Source: Haemophilus sp. C1 (lineage in GTDB: Bacteria > Pseudomonadota > Gammaproteobacteria > Enterobacterales > Pasteurellaceae). Taken from it: a stretch of 64,000 bases of DNA. This document shows positions 27,423-37,437 of the stretch, one piece after another. The notes below the pieces were generated by a model that was not told the origin of the DNA, made no database searches, and saw only the letters and a program-made list of their open reading frames with translations. Numbering within the stretch: the stretch's first letter is position 1; every line of letters starts with the position of its first letter. Both the position numbers and the translations under genes were made by a program. The stretch covers positions 4,195-68,194 of the forward strand of contig NZ_LDVZ01000010.1 in the NCBI RefSeq assembly GCF_001276515.1, given 5' to 3'.

Positions 27423-29693
27423 ATGAATAAAAGCTTAATGGTAACCAAGCGTGATGGCACGCAGGAACAAATCAATCTTGATAAAATCCACCGTGTTATT
27501 ACATGGGCAGCAGAAGGTCTAGACAATGTATCTGTTTCCCAAGTTGAGCTTCGCTCACACATTCAATTTTATGAAGGCATTCGTACTTCAGACATTCACG
27601 AAACCATTATTAAAGCAGCCGCAGATTTAATCAGCAAAGATACGCCTGATTATCAATTTTTAGCGGCTCGCTTAGCAATTTTCCATTTACGTAAAAAAGC
27701 CTACGGTCATTTTGATCCCCCTCGTTTGTACGATCACGTCAAAAAATTAGTACGCATGGGTAAATACGATCATGCCTTATTGGATGATTATACCCGTGAA
27801 GAATGGGACACAATGGACGGATTCATCGACCATTGGCGTGATATGACGTTCTCTTATGCTGCCGTGAAACAATTAGAAGGTAAGTATTTAGTTCAAAACC
27901 GTGTGACGGGAGAAATCTACGAGTCTGCACAATTCCTCTATTTACTGGTTGCCGCTAGTTTATTCTCTAAATATCCAAAAGAAACCCGCTTGGATTATAT
28001 AAAACGTTTCTACGATGCAACATCCACCTTCAAAATTTCCTTACCAACGCCAATTATGGCGGGAGTTCGCACACCAACTCGTCAGTTCAGCTCTTGCGTA
28101 TTAATTGAATGTGATGACAGCTTAGATTCAATCAATGCAACCGCATCCGCTATTGTGAAATATGTTTCACAACGCGCGGGAATTGGCATTAATGCAGGTG
28201 CAATTCGTGCATTAGGTAGTGAGATTCGTGGCGGTGAAGCATTCCATACGGGTTGTATTCCATTCTATAAATATTTCCAAACTGCAGTGAAATCTTGCTC
28301 ACAGGGTGGCGTTCGTGGCGGTGCTGCGACACTTTATTACCCTATTTGGCACTTAGAAGCGGAAAGCTTGCTTGTGTTAAAAAATAACCGTGGTGTGGAA
28401 GACAACCGTGTTCGTCATATGGATTATGGCGTCCAATTAAACAAATTAATGTATCAACGTTTAATTAAAGGTAGCGAGATTACTTTATTCAGTCCATCAG
28501 ATGTACCAGGACTTTATGAAGCATTCTTTGCGGATCAAGATAAATTTGAAGAACTCTACGTAAAATACGAACAAGATCCAACCATCCGCAAACGTACTGT
28601 CAAAGCCGTTGAGATTTTCTCTTTATTAATGCAAGAACGTGCATCAACGGGCCGTATCTACATTCAAAACGTAGACCACTGTAATACTCACTCTCCTTTT
28701 GATCCACAAGTAGCACCGGTTCGCCAATCTAACTTATGTTTAGAAATCGCGTTACCAACAAAGCCGCTTGAGCACATTAATGATGAAAATGGAGAAATCG
28801 CACTTTGTACCCTTTCCGCATTTAACTTAGGTAAGATTGAAAACTTAGATGAATTAGAAGAACTTGCCGATCTTGCTGTGCGTTCACTTGATGCATTATT
28901 AGATTATCAAGATTATCCTGTCGTGGCGGCAAAACGTAGTTCACTTGCTCGTCGTGCATTAGGTATCGGTGTAATTAACTATGCTTATTATCTTGCGAAG
29001 AATGGTGTTCGTTATTCTGATGGTTCAGCTAATGATTTAACTCACCGCACTTTTGAAGCTATTCAATATTATTTATTGAAAGCCTCTATGAACTTAGCAA
29101 AAGAACAAGGTGCTTGTGAATACTTCAATGAAACTACTTATGCAAAAGGCATTTTACCTATTGATACTTATAAGAAAGATTTAGATGCCTTAACACAAGA
29201 GCCATTACATTATGATTGGGAAAGCTTGCGTAAAGATATTCAAGAATTTGGTTTACGTAACTCAACACTAACCGCCTTAATGCCATCGGAAACATCATCG
29301 CAAATTTCCAATGCGACTAATGGTATTGAACCACCGCGTGGTCATGTAAGTATTAAAGCGTCAAAAGATGGCATCCTAAAACAAGTTGTACCTGAATACG
29401 AAAACTTAAGCGACAACTACGAATTACTTTGGGATATCCCAAGCAATGACGGCTACTTACACCTAGTTGGTATTATGCAAAAATTCGTAGACCAAGCGAT
29501 CTCCGCCAACACCAACTACGATCCAAAACGTTTTGAAGACGGTAAAGTGCCAATGAAAGTGTTGTTAAAAGATCTTTTAACCGCTTATAAATATGGCTTA
29601 AAAACCCTTTACTATCAAAACACCCGTGACGGTGCCGAAGATGCTCAAGAAGATCTTGATGACGGCTGTGCTGGTGGGGCTTGTAAGATTTAA
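27423..29693 (+). CDS. nrdA: Ribonucleotide reductase class Ia, alpha subunit
   Basis: Large subunit of the aerobic enzyme that reduces ribonucleoside diphosphates to deoxy forms. 756 residues. N-terminal ATP-cone (LMVTKRDGTQEQINLDKIHR) for overall activity control, active-site cysteines in QFSSCVLIECDD and SNLCLEIALPT, and the C-terminal redox pair CAGGAC at the flexible tail. NrdR boxes lie upstream. It forms an operon with nrdB, interrupted by a palindromic repeat. Confidence 0.97.
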   Translation: MNKSLMVTKRDGTQEQINLDKIHRVITWAAEGLDNVSVSQVELRSHIQFYEGIRTSDIHETIIKAAADLISKDTPDYQFLAARLAIFHLRKKAYGHFDPPRLYDHVKKLVRMGKYDHALLDDYTREEWDTMDGFIDHWRDMTFSYAAVKQLEGKYLVQNRVTGEIYESAQFLYLLVAASLFSKYPKETRLDYIKRFYDATSTFKISLPTPIMAGVRTPTRQFSSCVLIECDDSLDSINATASAIVKYVSQRAGIGINAGAIRALGSEIRGGEAFHTGCIPFYKYFQTAVKSCSQGGVRGGAATLYYPIWHLEAESLLVLKNNRGVEDNRVRHMDYGVQLNKLMYQRLIKGSEITLFSPSDVPGLYEAFFADQDKFEELYVKYEQDPTIRKRTVKAVEIFSLLMQERASTGRIYIQNVDHCNTHSPFDPQVAPVRQSNLCLEIALPTKPLEHINDENGEIALCTLSAFNLGKIENLDELEELADLAVRSLDALLDYQDYPVVAAKRSSLARRALGIGVINYAYYLAKNGVRYSDGSANDLTHRTFEAIQYYLLKASMNLAKEQGACEYFNETTYAKGILPIDTYKKDLDALTQEPLHYDWESLRKDIQEFGLRNSTLTALMPSETSSQISNATNGIEPPRGHVSIKASKDGILKQVVPEYENLSDNYELLWDIPSNDGYLHLVGIMQKFVDQAISANTNYDPKRFEDGKVPMKVLLKDLLTAYKYGLKTLYYQNTRDGAEDAQEDLDDGCAGGACKI

Positions 29694-29716
29694 ATTAGAC
29701 ATTTCTTTCTATTCTT

Positions 29717-29779
29717 GTAGGGTGGGCTTTAGCCCACCAAAACTTTCTTATTAAAATGGTGGGCTAAAGCCCACCCTAC
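29717..29779. repeat. 63-bp palindromic repeat between nrdA and nrdB
   Basis: Perfect 23-base arms, GTAGGGTGGGCTTTAGCCCA plus CCA, in inverted orientation around a 17-base AT-rich loop. Each arm contains its own smaller palindrome (GTGGGCTTTAGCCCAC). The same GTAGGGTGGGC ends are found in the elements at 52856-52940 and 58264-58348, with different interiors. It could form a stable RNA hairpin between the two cistrons. Confidence 0.88.
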
Positions 29780-29794
29780 GATATGGAGACAAAA

Positions 29795-30925
29795 ATGGCA
29801 TACACCACTTTCTCACAAAACAAAAACGACCAACTAAAAGAACCGATGTTCTTCGGTCAAAACGTTAACGTTGCCCGTTACGATCAACAAAAATATGAGA
29901 CGTTTGAAAAACTCATTGAAAAACAACTTTCTTTCTTCTGGCGTCCAGAAGAAGTGGATGTGTCGCAAGACCGTATCGACTATGCCGCGTTACCTGAGCA
30001 TGAAAAACATATTTTCATCAGCAACTTAAAATATCAAACCTTGTTGGATTCTATTCAAGGTCGTAGCCCGAACGTGGCGTTGTTACCGTTGGTGTCGATT
30101 CCGGAATTAGAAACTTGGATCGAGACTTGGACATTCTCTGAAACCATCCACTCTCGTTCTTACACGCACATTATTCGTAACATTGTGAACGATCCATCTA
30201 TCGTATTTGATGACATCGTGACTAACGAAGAAATAATTAAACGTGCGCGCGACATTTCTTCTTACTACGACGATTTAATCCGCGATAGCCAACTTTACAG
30301 CCTATATGGCGAAGGTACTTACACAGTAGATGGTAAAGAATGCGTTGTGACATTACGTAATTTGAAAAAACAACTTTACCTTTGCTTGATGAGTGTAAAT
30401 GCACTTGAAGCGATTCGTTTCTATGTATCCTTCGCTTGCTCATTTGCCTTTGCAGAACGTCAATTAATGGAAGGTAATGCGAAAATCATTAAATTTATCG
30501 CACGTGATGAAGCCCTACACTTAACTGGTACGCAGCACATTTTAAACATCATGGCAGCAGGTCAAGACGATCCTGAAATGGCAGAAATTGCAGAAGAATG
30601 TAAACAAGAAGCCTACGATTTATTCTTAGCTGCTGCAGAGCAAGAAAAAGAATGGGCTGATTATTTGTTCAAAGACGGTTCAATGATTGGTTTGAACAAA
30701 GACATTTTGGTGCAATATGTGGAATATATCACTAATATCCGTATGCAAGCTGTTGGTCTTCCATTGCCATTTGGTGCACGTTCTAATCCAATTCCATGGA
30801 TTAACGCATGGCTTGTTTCTGACAACGTACAAGTAGCACCACAAGAAGTGGAAGTGAGTTCTTACCTTGTAGGTCAAATTGACTCAAAAGTTGATACGAA
30901 TGATTTTGGGGATTTCGATCTCTAA
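29795..30925 (+). CDS. nrdB: Ribonucleotide reductase class Ia, beta subunit
   Basis: Small subunit that carries the diiron centre and tyrosyl radical. 376 residues from MAYTTFSQ. The ATG at 29795 is used because GGAG lies seven bases upstream; an in-frame ATG at 29783 lies before that site. Iron ligand motifs: [17 protein letters not shown] (contains the radical Tyr), [13 protein letters not shown] and [12 protein letters not shown]. The C-terminal tail [11 protein letters not shown] docks to NrdA. The ribosome-binding site lies right after the palindromic repeat. Confidence 0.96.
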   Translation: MAYTTFSQNKNDQLKEPMFFGQNVNVARYDQQKYETFEKLIEKQLSFFWRPEEVDVSQDRIDYAALPEHEKHIFISNLKYQTLLDSIQGRSPNVALLPLVSIPELETWIETWTFSETIHSRSYTHIIRNIVNDPSIVFDDIVTNEEIIKRARDISSYYDDLIRDSQLYSLYGEGTYTVDGKECVVTLRNLKKQLYLCLMSVNALEAIRFYVSFACSFAFAERQLMEGNAKIIKFIARDEALHLTGTQHILNIMAAGQDDPEMAEIAEECKQEAYDLFLAAAEQEKEWADYLFKDGSMIGLNKDILVQYVEYITNIRMQAVGLPLPFGARSNPIPWINAWLVSDNVQVAPQEVEVSSYLVGQIDSKVDTNDFGDFDL

Positions 30926-30944
30926 TTAAAAACACACAAGAAAA

Positions 30945-30997
30945 TAACCGCACTTTTGAATATACTTTTTAAATATTTAAAGTGCGGTTAATTTTTT
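30945..30997 (+). terminator. Terminator after nrdAB
   Basis: TAACCGCACTTT and AAAGTGCGGTTA (30979-30990), an inverted pair of uptake signals, followed by TTTTTT. Confidence 0.82.
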
Positions 30998-31006
30998 GTT
31001 CATTTT

Positions 31007-31035
31007 AAAAGGCTTTCTAACGCAGAAAGCCTTTT
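31007..31035 (-). terminator. Terminator after sucAB
   Basis: AAAAGGCTTTCT and AGAAAGCCTTTT enclose a five-base loop directly after the sucB stop on the minus strand, ending in T-rich sequence. Confidence 0.82.
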
Positions 31036-31040
31036 ATTTC

Positions 31041-32270
31041 TTAGATTTCCAATAACAATCTTGTTGGATCTTCCAATAATTCTTTAATTGTCACTAAGAA
31101 ACCAACAGATTCACGACCGTCAATTAAACGATGATCGTAGGATAAAGCAAGATACATCATTGGGCGAATCACAACTTGACCATTAAGCGCAATCGGACGT
31201 TCTTTAATTGCGTGCATCCCTAAAATTGCACTTTGTGGTGGATTGATAATTGGAGTAGACATAAGAGAACCAAACACACCGCCATTTGTAATGGTAAAAT
31301 TGCCGCCAGTAAGATCTTCTACTGTCAATTTACCATCACGACCTTTTTCAGCTAATGCTTTAATTTGTTTTTCGATCTCTGCCATACTGAGCTTATCGCA
31401 ATCGCGAAGCACTGGTGTGACTAATCCACGAGGAGTCGAAACCGCAATACTGATATCAAAATAGTTATGGTAAACAACATCATCGCCATCAATAGAAGCA
31501 TTAACTTCAGGATAACGTTTTAATGCTTCCACAACTGCTTTGATATAAAAAGACATAAAGCCTAAACGGACACCATGCTGTTTTTCAAATTTTTCGCCGT
31601 AGGTTTTACGCAGAGTCATTATCGGCTGCATATCCACTTCATTGAAAGTAGTAAGCATTGCTGTACTATTTTTGGCTTCAAGTAAACGTTCAGCAATACG
31701 TTTACGCAAACGGGTCATTGGCACACGTTTTTCAGAACGCGTACTATAAGCTACCGTACTAATCGTATTTTGCTCAGTAGCAGCGTCTTGTTTCGCTTGC
31801 AATGCTTGTCGTTTTGCGATTTCACGTTCAATATCTTCGCGCGTTAAACGGCCACCCACGCCTGAACCTTGAATTTGATCTGCTTGTAAATCATGTTCTG
31901 CTAATAAACGACGAATTGCAGGGCCTTGATCCGCATTATGATTATGACTATTTTCAATCGCTGCATTTTGACGATCAGATGGTGTGGGTTCATTCGTTGC
32001 TTTTAATGTCTCTGAACTCACATCCCCTTCTTGAGCCGTAGAAATTTTGCCTAGCAACTGTTTACTCACCACAGTTTCGCCCTCAGCTTGAACAACTTCT
32101 GCCAACACACCATCAGAAAGTGCGGGCACTTCTAGTACAACTTTATCCGTTTCAATTTCTACAATCACTTCATCACGTTTAACGGTATCACCTACTTTTT
32201 TATGCCAAGTAGCAACGGTTGCATCTGCAACTGATTCAGGTAGGTCTGGAACAAGAATTTCAATGGTCAT
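31041..32270 (-). CDS. sucB: Dihydrolipoyl succinyltransferase (E2 of 2-oxoglutarate dehydrogenase)
   Basis: Core subunit that transfers the succinyl group from lipoate to CoA. 409 residues: lipoyl domain with the attachment Lys in [11 protein letters not shown] (about 43), a charged linker, the E1/E3-binding domain ([18 protein letters not shown], about 115-150), and a catalytic domain ending with [15 protein letters not shown]. Downstream of sucA by 118 bases on the same strand. Lpd is not in this window. Confidence 0.97.
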   Translation of the reverse strand: MTIEILVPDLPESVADATVATWHKKVGDTVKRDEVIVEIETDKVVLEVPALSDGVLAEVVQAEGETVVSKQLLGKISTAQEGDVSSETLKATNEPTPSDRQNAAIENSHNHNADQGPAIRRLLAEHDLQADQIQGSGVGGRLTREDIEREIAKRQALQAKQDAATEQNTISTVAYSTRSEKRVPMTRLRKRIAERLLEAKNSTAMLTTFNEVDMQPIMTLRKTYGEKFEKQHGVRLGFMSFYIKAVVEALKRYPEVNASIDGDDVVYHNYFDISIAVSTPRGLVTPVLRDCDKLSMAEIEKQIKALAEKGRDGKLTVEDLTGGNFTITNGGVFGSLMSTPIINPPQSAILGMHAIKERPIALNGQVVIRPMMYLALSYDHRLIDGRESVGFLVTIKELLEDPTRLLLEI

Positions 32271-32388
32271 TTTATTTTTCCTTATTTCTTAGTGCAACTT
32301 ATTGCACTGAATTACTCTTTTACTTTTATCAAGGATGCAACACGTACACCTGTAAATTTATAAAAATATCTTAATTTTTAACCGCACT

Positions 32389-35196
32389 TTATAGGCTTAG
32401 AGCATCTTCCACTAACTGTTTTTGTTGTTTAGTGTGAAGCGACATATAACCCACAGCAGGCGAAGCTGAAGCTGGACGCCCTGCATATTTGAGTTTAACG
32501 GATTCTGGAATTGCTGATTCAAAATTATGTTTGCTGCAATACCAAGCCCCTTGGTTAAGTGGTTCTTCTTGGCACCATACATAATCCGAGACATGTACAT
32601 AAGGCTCAAGCGCTTTCTTCACATCCTCATGCGGGAATGGATAAAGCTGCTCAATGCGGATAATCGCTACATCTTTCTGATTATTTGCACGACGTTGTTC
32701 AAGTAAATCGTAATAAACTTTACCTGAACACATTACCACACGTTTTACATCTTTAGGATCAAGCTCGTCAATTTCTCCAATGACCGTTTGGAAAGCCCCA
32801 TTAATCAGCTCATCTAAACTGGATACAGCCAATGGATGGCGTAACAACGATTTTGGAGAAATAGCAATCAATGGACGGCGCATTTTACGTAAAGATTGAC
32901 GGCGCAACATGTGATACACCTGTGCTGGCGTTGATGGCACGCAGACTTGCATATTTTGTTCAGCACAAAGTTGCAAATAACGTTCAAGACGTGCGGAAGA
33001 ATGTTCTGGGCCTTGTCCCTCATAGCCATGAGGCAATAACATAACTAAACCACACATTCTGCCCCATTTTTGTTCGCCGGAGCTAATAAATTGGTCGATA
33101 ACAATTTGTGCACCATTAGCAAAATCGCCAAATTGAGCTTCCCAAATGGTTAAAGTTTTTGGATCCGTTGTTGCATAGCCATATTCAAAAGCAAGTACGG
33201 ACTCTTCTGAAAGTACAGAATCCCATACTTCAAAACGACCTTGGTTAGCATGTAGATGTGTCAATGGTACATACCCCGTACCATCATTTTGATTATGCAC
33301 CACGGCATGACGATGGAAAAAGGTTCCACGCCCTGCATCTTCACCTGATAAACGGACATTAACACCTTCATCAAGTAAGGTTGCATAAGCCATGGTTTCA
33401 GCCATACCCCAGTCGAGCAATTTTTCGCCTTGATACATTGCTTTACGATCATTATAGATTTTTTCTACACGAGGATGCGCACGTAAACTTTCTGGATATT
33501 CACACACACGTTTAGCAAGCGTTAAAAAACGTTCCTGTGAAAATTTGCTTTCATACGGTGCAGTCCAATCATAGTTGAGATATTGCAACCAATCCATTTT
33601 TGCCGTATCCATTTCTCGCCATTCAGATACGACTCGATCACCATTATCTAGCGCATCGCGATAATCATTCGCCATCTCGGTGACTTGTTCTTCAGTCATC
33701 ACGCCTTCTGAAACTAAGCGATCTGCATAAACTTTACGGGGTGTAGGATGTTTTTTGATGATGCTATACATCATTGGCTGAGTAGCTAATGGCTCATCAG
33801 CTTCATTATGACCATGACGACGATAAGAAATCAAATCAATAAAAATATCTCGTTTGAATAAATTACGATATTCCACCGCCATACGCGCAGCAAAAGCAAC
33901 CGCTTCAGGATCATCACCATTAACATGAATAATCGGCGCTTGAATCATTTTCGCAATATCGGTGCAATACTCTGTGGAACGCGTGTCATTCGGGTTAGAT
34001 GTCGTAAAACCAATTTGGTTATTAATCACGATACGAATAGTTCCGCCCACACTGTAACCCCGAGCATTTGACATATTCAATGTTTCTTGAACAACGCCCT
34101 GCCCAGCTACAGCAGAATCACCATGTACTGTAATCGCTAAAACTTGACTACGCGTTGTATCATTAATGCGAGTCTGTCTTGAACGTACAGAGCCCACCAC
34201 TACTGGGCTTACAATTTCCAAATGAGATGGGTTAAATGCCAAAGTTAAGTGAACTCGCTTATCATCCACTGCGAAATCAGAAGAAAAACCTTGATGATAT
34301 TTCACATCTCCCGTACGTTCACTCGAATGTTTACCCGCAAATTCATCAAATAAATCCTCAGGCTTTTTACCTAATACATTCACGAGCATATTCAAACGCC
34401 CACGGTGTGCCATTCCCATTACCACATCATTTACCCCTTGGCGACTGGCATGACGGATAATTTCTTTCATTAATGGAATAAATGCATCACTTCCTTCTAA
34501 GGAAAAGCGTTTCGCCCCTGGGAATTTTGCACCGAGATAACGTTCTAAACCGTCTGCAGCGGTAAGTTCACGAAGAAAATTAACACGTTCTTCAGATGTA
34601 AAAATCGGTTTATCTAACACACTTTCCATTTTGCTCTGAAGCCAAGTTTTCTGTGCCATATCTTGCACATGCATAAACTCTAAGCCAATTGAGCCACAAT
34701 ATGTCTCTTTCAACATTTGAGCTAACTCACCAAGCTTAATAGTATCGCGTTTGTAAACGTAATGATTAATATTGAAGGTTTCGTTGAGATCTTGTTCAGT
34801 AAAACCGTGATGACGATAATCTAATTCAGGGACGGAAGATACTTTCCAACGATAATAATTGAGGGGATCGAGATTAGCCTCTAAATGGCCACGAAAACGA
34901 TAGGCATTGATAAATTGTAGAACTTTCACCAATTTTGCACCGGCAGCAGGATCTATCACTGTCACTGCTTCATTATGATTTTCTCGCGCTAAACGACGAA
35001 AATAATCTCGCACTGGTGTATGAGGCTGTTCAAGTGCGGTTATTTTTGGTAAAGAATCAAAAGTGGCTCGCCAGCTTTCCTCTACCGACTGCGGATCACT
35101 CAAATAGCTTTCATAAAGTTCTTCTATATAAGATTGATTTGCACCGCCTAACGCTGTACTGGCTAACCAATCATCAAATGCCTTGTTTTGCTGCAT
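32389..35196 (-). CDS. sucA: 2-oxoglutarate dehydrogenase E1
   Basis: Thiamin-diphosphate enzyme that decarboxylates 2-oxoglutarate in the first step of the complex. 935 residues. N-terminal E2-binding segment (SYIEELYESYLSDPQSVEES), GMAHRGRLNMLVNVLGK, and the thiamin-binding HVNGDDPEAVAFAARMAVEY and YRRHGHNEADEP motifs. The 204-base gap before gloC holds its promoter and the gloC terminator. It forms an operon with sucB. Confidence 0.97.
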   Translation of the reverse strand: MQQNKAFDDWLASTALGGANQSYIEELYESYLSDPQSVEESWRATFDSLPKITALEQPHTPVRDYFRRLARENHNEAVTVIDPAAGAKLVKVLQFINAYRFRGHLEANLDPLNYYRWKVSSVPELDYRHHGFTEQDLNETFNINHYVYKRDTIKLGELAQMLKETYCGSIGLEFMHVQDMAQKTWLQSKMESVLDKPIFTSEERVNFLRELTAADGLERYLGAKFPGAKRFSLEGSDAFIPLMKEIIRHASRQGVNDVVMGMAHRGRLNMLVNVLGKKPEDLFDEFAGKHSSERTGDVKYHQGFSSDFAVDDKRVHLTLAFNPSHLEIVSPVVVGSVRSRQTRINDTTRSQVLAITVHGDSAVAGQGVVQETLNMSNARGYSVGGTIRIVINNQIGFTTSNPNDTRSTEYCTDIAKMIQAPIIHVNGDDPEAVAFAARMAVEYRNLFKRDIFIDLISYRRHGHNEADEPLATQPMMYSIIKKHPTPRKVYADRLVSEGVMTEEQVTEMANDYRDALDNGDRVVSEWREMDTAKMDWLQYLNYDWTAPYESKFSQERFLTLAKRVCEYPESLRAHPRVEKIYNDRKAMYQGEKLLDWGMAETMAYATLLDEGVNVRLSGEDAGRGTFFHRHAVVHNQNDGTGYVPLTHLHANQGRFEVWDSVLSEESVLAFEYGYATTDPKTLTIWEAQFGDFANGAQIVIDQFISSGEQKWGRMCGLVMLLPHGYEGQGPEHSSARLERYLQLCAEQNMQVCVPSTPAQVYHMLRRQSLRKMRRPLIAISPKSLLRHPLAVSSLDELINGAFQTVIGEIDELDPKDVKRVVMCSGKVYYDLLEQRRANNQKDVAIIRIEQLYPFPHEDVKKALEPYVHVSDYVWCQEEPLNQGAWYCSKHNFESAIPESVKLKYAGRPASASPAVGYMSLHTKQQKQLVEDALSL

Positions 35197-35342
35197 AATT
35201 ACCTCTTTATTATGATTATTTGGAACGATATTTTTCGCTCCATTTTTTATGCATTATACATAGGATTGAAAAGGAAATAAGCCTCTTATAATAAATTGTT
35301 ACAGATTTGTGATCTGATTCAAACTATTTCCTTTTTCAGATA

Positions 35343-35371
35343 AAAAGAGCCGATAAAAAATCAGCTCTTTT
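35343..35371 (-). terminator. Terminator after gloC
   Basis: AAAAGAGCCGAT and ATCAGCTCTTTT form an imperfect stem with a T-rich tail on the minus strand, 30 bases after the gloC stop. Confidence 0.72.
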
Positions 35372-35400
35372 AAAAAATAAGAATAAGATTCACCGCACTT

Positions 35401-36033
35401 TTAACAATTTAAAAATGGGTTTGTCTGTTTTTCTCGACCAATGGTTGTATAAGGTCCATGCCCAGCAATAATAATAAGATCGTCATTCAATGGTAATAGT
35501 TTTGTTCGAATTGAAGAAATCAATGTTTCATAGTCGCCACGAGGAAAATCGGTGCGACCAATGCCACCTTGAAATAATACATCGCCTGTAAATGCCACTT
35601 TTTTCTCATGTTCAATAAAACCAATATGCCCTGGTGTATGCCCTGGTAAATGTAAAATCTCGAAATTAAAGCCATCTAATTTTAAAATTTCACCTTCTTG
35701 ATTAAACCAACGATCAGGTAAAAAGGCTTCTATATTTGGTAAACCAAAACGTTGCGCTTGTTCAGGTAAACTCTCAAATAAAAATTTATCTTCTTCATGA
35801 GAGCCCCAAATTTCAACGCCAAAATGTTGTTTTAACTGCATCGCTGCGCCAACATGATCTAAATGACCATGGGTAAGTAAAATCACTTTAAGATTTAAAT
35901 CCAGTTCTTCAATACGTTGAATTAGGCGTTCGGCTTCACCGCCAGGGTCAATAATTGCGGCATTTTTTTCATCATCCCAAATCAAAGAACAATTTTGTTG
36001 AAATGCGGTAACGGGGATAATTTCGATATTCAT
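35401..36033 (-). CDS. gloC: GloC (YcbL), metallo-beta-lactamase-fold glyoxalase II
   Basis: 210-residue cytoplasmic hydrolase of the glyoxalase II type that cleaves S-lactoylglutathione. Zinc ligands: LTHGHLDHVG (THxHxDH), LHLPGHTPGHIGF, FTGDVLFQGGIGRTD and IIAGHGPYT. The short C-terminus, without the long helical domain of GloB, points to YcbL/GloC. The neighbourhood agrees: mepK (ycbK) and ldtD (ycbB) lie just upstream, as in E. coli, though here a TatD gene intervenes. Confidence 0.88.
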   Translation of the reverse strand: MNIEIIPVTAFQQNCSLIWDDEKNAAIIDPGGEAERLIQRIEELDLNLKVILLTHGHLDHVGAAMQLKQHFGVEIWGSHEEDKFLFESLPEQAQRFGLPNIEAFLPDRWFNQEGEILKLDGFNFEILHLPGHTPGHIGFIEHEKKVAFTGDVLFQGGIGRTDFPRGDYETLISSIRTKLLPLNDDLIIIAGHGPYTTIGREKQTNPFLNC

Positions 36034-36048
36034 TTTTGCTCCTTATAA

Positions 36049-36798
36049 TCAATAAAATTGTTTAGTATTCAAAAAGATTTGCTCTTGAACATAATGCAAT
36101 GGTAAGGATTTTAATTCAGCTATTTTCTTCACTACTGCGAATAATTGCTCAGAAATTACCGCACTTTCAAATCCCTCGTGTTGCCAAGGACTATCCGTTT
36201 CAATCATCAAACGGTTTAACGACAAATGTTGAGCAACATACTGCGTTTTAGGATTCCATAAAATATCAGGGGTTAGACTTGCAAAATAGGGTGTAGATAA
36301 AAATTTCTGAAAAGATTTTTCATCTGTCTTAAACCAGTGAAAGTGAGCACGTTGAATATTATGTTTCTGCAATAATTCAAGGGCAATATCTACATCATTA
36401 TGCACAATATGTAAATTTAACGGCAAATCCAATTTTTTCGCTATCAGAATAAATCGTTCTAGTAATTCAATGTAAAGTGCGTAATCCAAATTTGCATTTT
36501 CACGTTTAGAATAATGCGGCAATCCCACCTCGCCAATCGCAGAAATCGATGAATGATGTTCATCAATCCATTGAAATAATTCATCTTGCTCTTCTAAATT
36601 CAGCAAGGGCTGTTCAGGATGAAAACCAACTGCTATATAAAGTTTCTCGGGATAAGCCTGTTTTAAATTCAATAGTTTTTTAGCACTTTTTAGATTCGTA
36701 CTTACTGCAAGCATACCTGTAATCTTTGAATCACCAAGTGTTTTCTGAATATTCTCATCAGAGAGTTGATCCAAATGAAGATGACTGTCAAATAGCAT
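36049..36798 (-). CDS. TatD-family metal-dependent hydrolase
   Basis: 249 residues, amidohydrolase (TIM-barrel) fold. Metal ligands: FDSHLHLDQ at the N-terminus, AIGEVGLPHY (Glu), NLHIVHND (His) and MIETDSPW (Asp) near residue 204. TatD proteins are 3'-5' DNases or related hydrolases; this one is YjjV-like in length. The ATG at 36798 (MLFDSHLHL) is used because family members start with the metal site almost at once and GGAAAAA precedes it; a longer frame starts at 36822. It lies 15 bases upstream of gloC and is probably co-transcribed with it. Confidence 0.85.
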   Translation of the reverse strand: MLFDSHLHLDQLSDENIQKTLGDSKITGMLAVSTNLKSAKKLLNLKQAYPEKLYIAVGFHPEQPLLNLEEQDELFQWIDEHHSSISAIGEVGLPHYSKRENANLDYALYIELLERFILIAKKLDLPLNLHIVHNDVDIALELLQKHNIQRAHFHWFKTDEKSFQKFLSTPYFASLTPDILWNPKTQYVAQHLSLNRLMIETDSPWQHEGFESAVISEQLFAVVKKIAELKSLPLHYVQEQIFLNTKQFY

Positions 36799-36814
36799 AT
36801 TTTTTCCAATGAAA

Positions 36815-36834
36815 AACCGCACAAAAGTGCGGTT
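36815..36834 (-). terminator. Uptake-signal hairpin after mepK
   Basis: AACCGCAC and GTGCGGTT with a four-base loop between the mepK stop and the tatD-type start; short T run on the minus strand. It may be a partial terminator. Confidence 0.65.
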
Positions 36835-36849
36835 AATTTTAAATTTGTT

Positions 36850-37410
36850 TTACACGCCTTTCCAAGTTCTTACAGGGCCTGTATCTACGTGAATAAAATT
36901 GCTTGTTGGATAATAACCCACGCCACCATTTCTAAGACTTTCTGCAGAGGATTTCACTTTAATTAAAGGTACACCTACAATACGAAAATCAATAGCTTTT
37001 CCTTTAATATGATAGCTATTACTTGCCACGCCTTTACTTTGACGATGGCGCATTGCATTAGTTGCAGCGGAACGATATCCACAAATTACTTCAATTTCAG
37101 CATTGCGAAAACCTAAATTACTTTGAATATTATAAAACTTGTGGAATAAACTTGGATCCATTCTATGAACTTGGTTTGTTCGTTTATCGCGCATAAAATG
37201 GTCCAATTTCTTTAATATTGCGCTCGAGAAACCTTTGTGTGCAGAAAATTCACCACTTAATCGCTCTCCCGTATTAATGTTACGGAACGTCAAGATACGA
37301 GGCTTAGGTGTTGAAACCATTGCTAATACAGAATTTGGTAAAACTGATGCACCTAAAACAATTCCACCGAGCGACAGCCATTTACGTTTCTGTTTATCAA
37401 CCTTCATCAT
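36850..37410 (-). CDS. mepK: MepK-like murein endopeptidase (DUF882, YcbK)
   Basis: 186 residues exported by a signal sequence with a basic twin (DKQKRKWLSLGGIVLGASVL), possibly Tat-dependent as for E. coli YcbK. The M15-like zinc peptidase core shows CGYRSAATNAMR, SYHIKGKAIDFRI (His and Asp ligands) and NFIHVDTGPVRTW (His). In E. coli, MepK cuts mDap-mDap (3-3) crosslinks, the bonds made by the neighbouring L,D-transpeptidase. Gene pairing with ldtD supports this role. Confidence 0.88.
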   Translation of the reverse strand: MMKVDKQKRKWLSLGGIVLGASVLPNSVLAMVSTPKPRILTFRNINTGERLSGEFSAHKGFSSAILKKLDHFMRDKRTNQVHRMDPSLFHKFYNIQSNLGFRNAEIEVICGYRSAATNAMRHRQSKGVASNSYHIKGKAIDFRIVGVPLIKVKSSAESLRNGGVGYYPTSNFIHVDTGPVRTWKGV

Positions 37411-37437
37411 CTCTCCTTTCTATTTTTTGATGGATTA

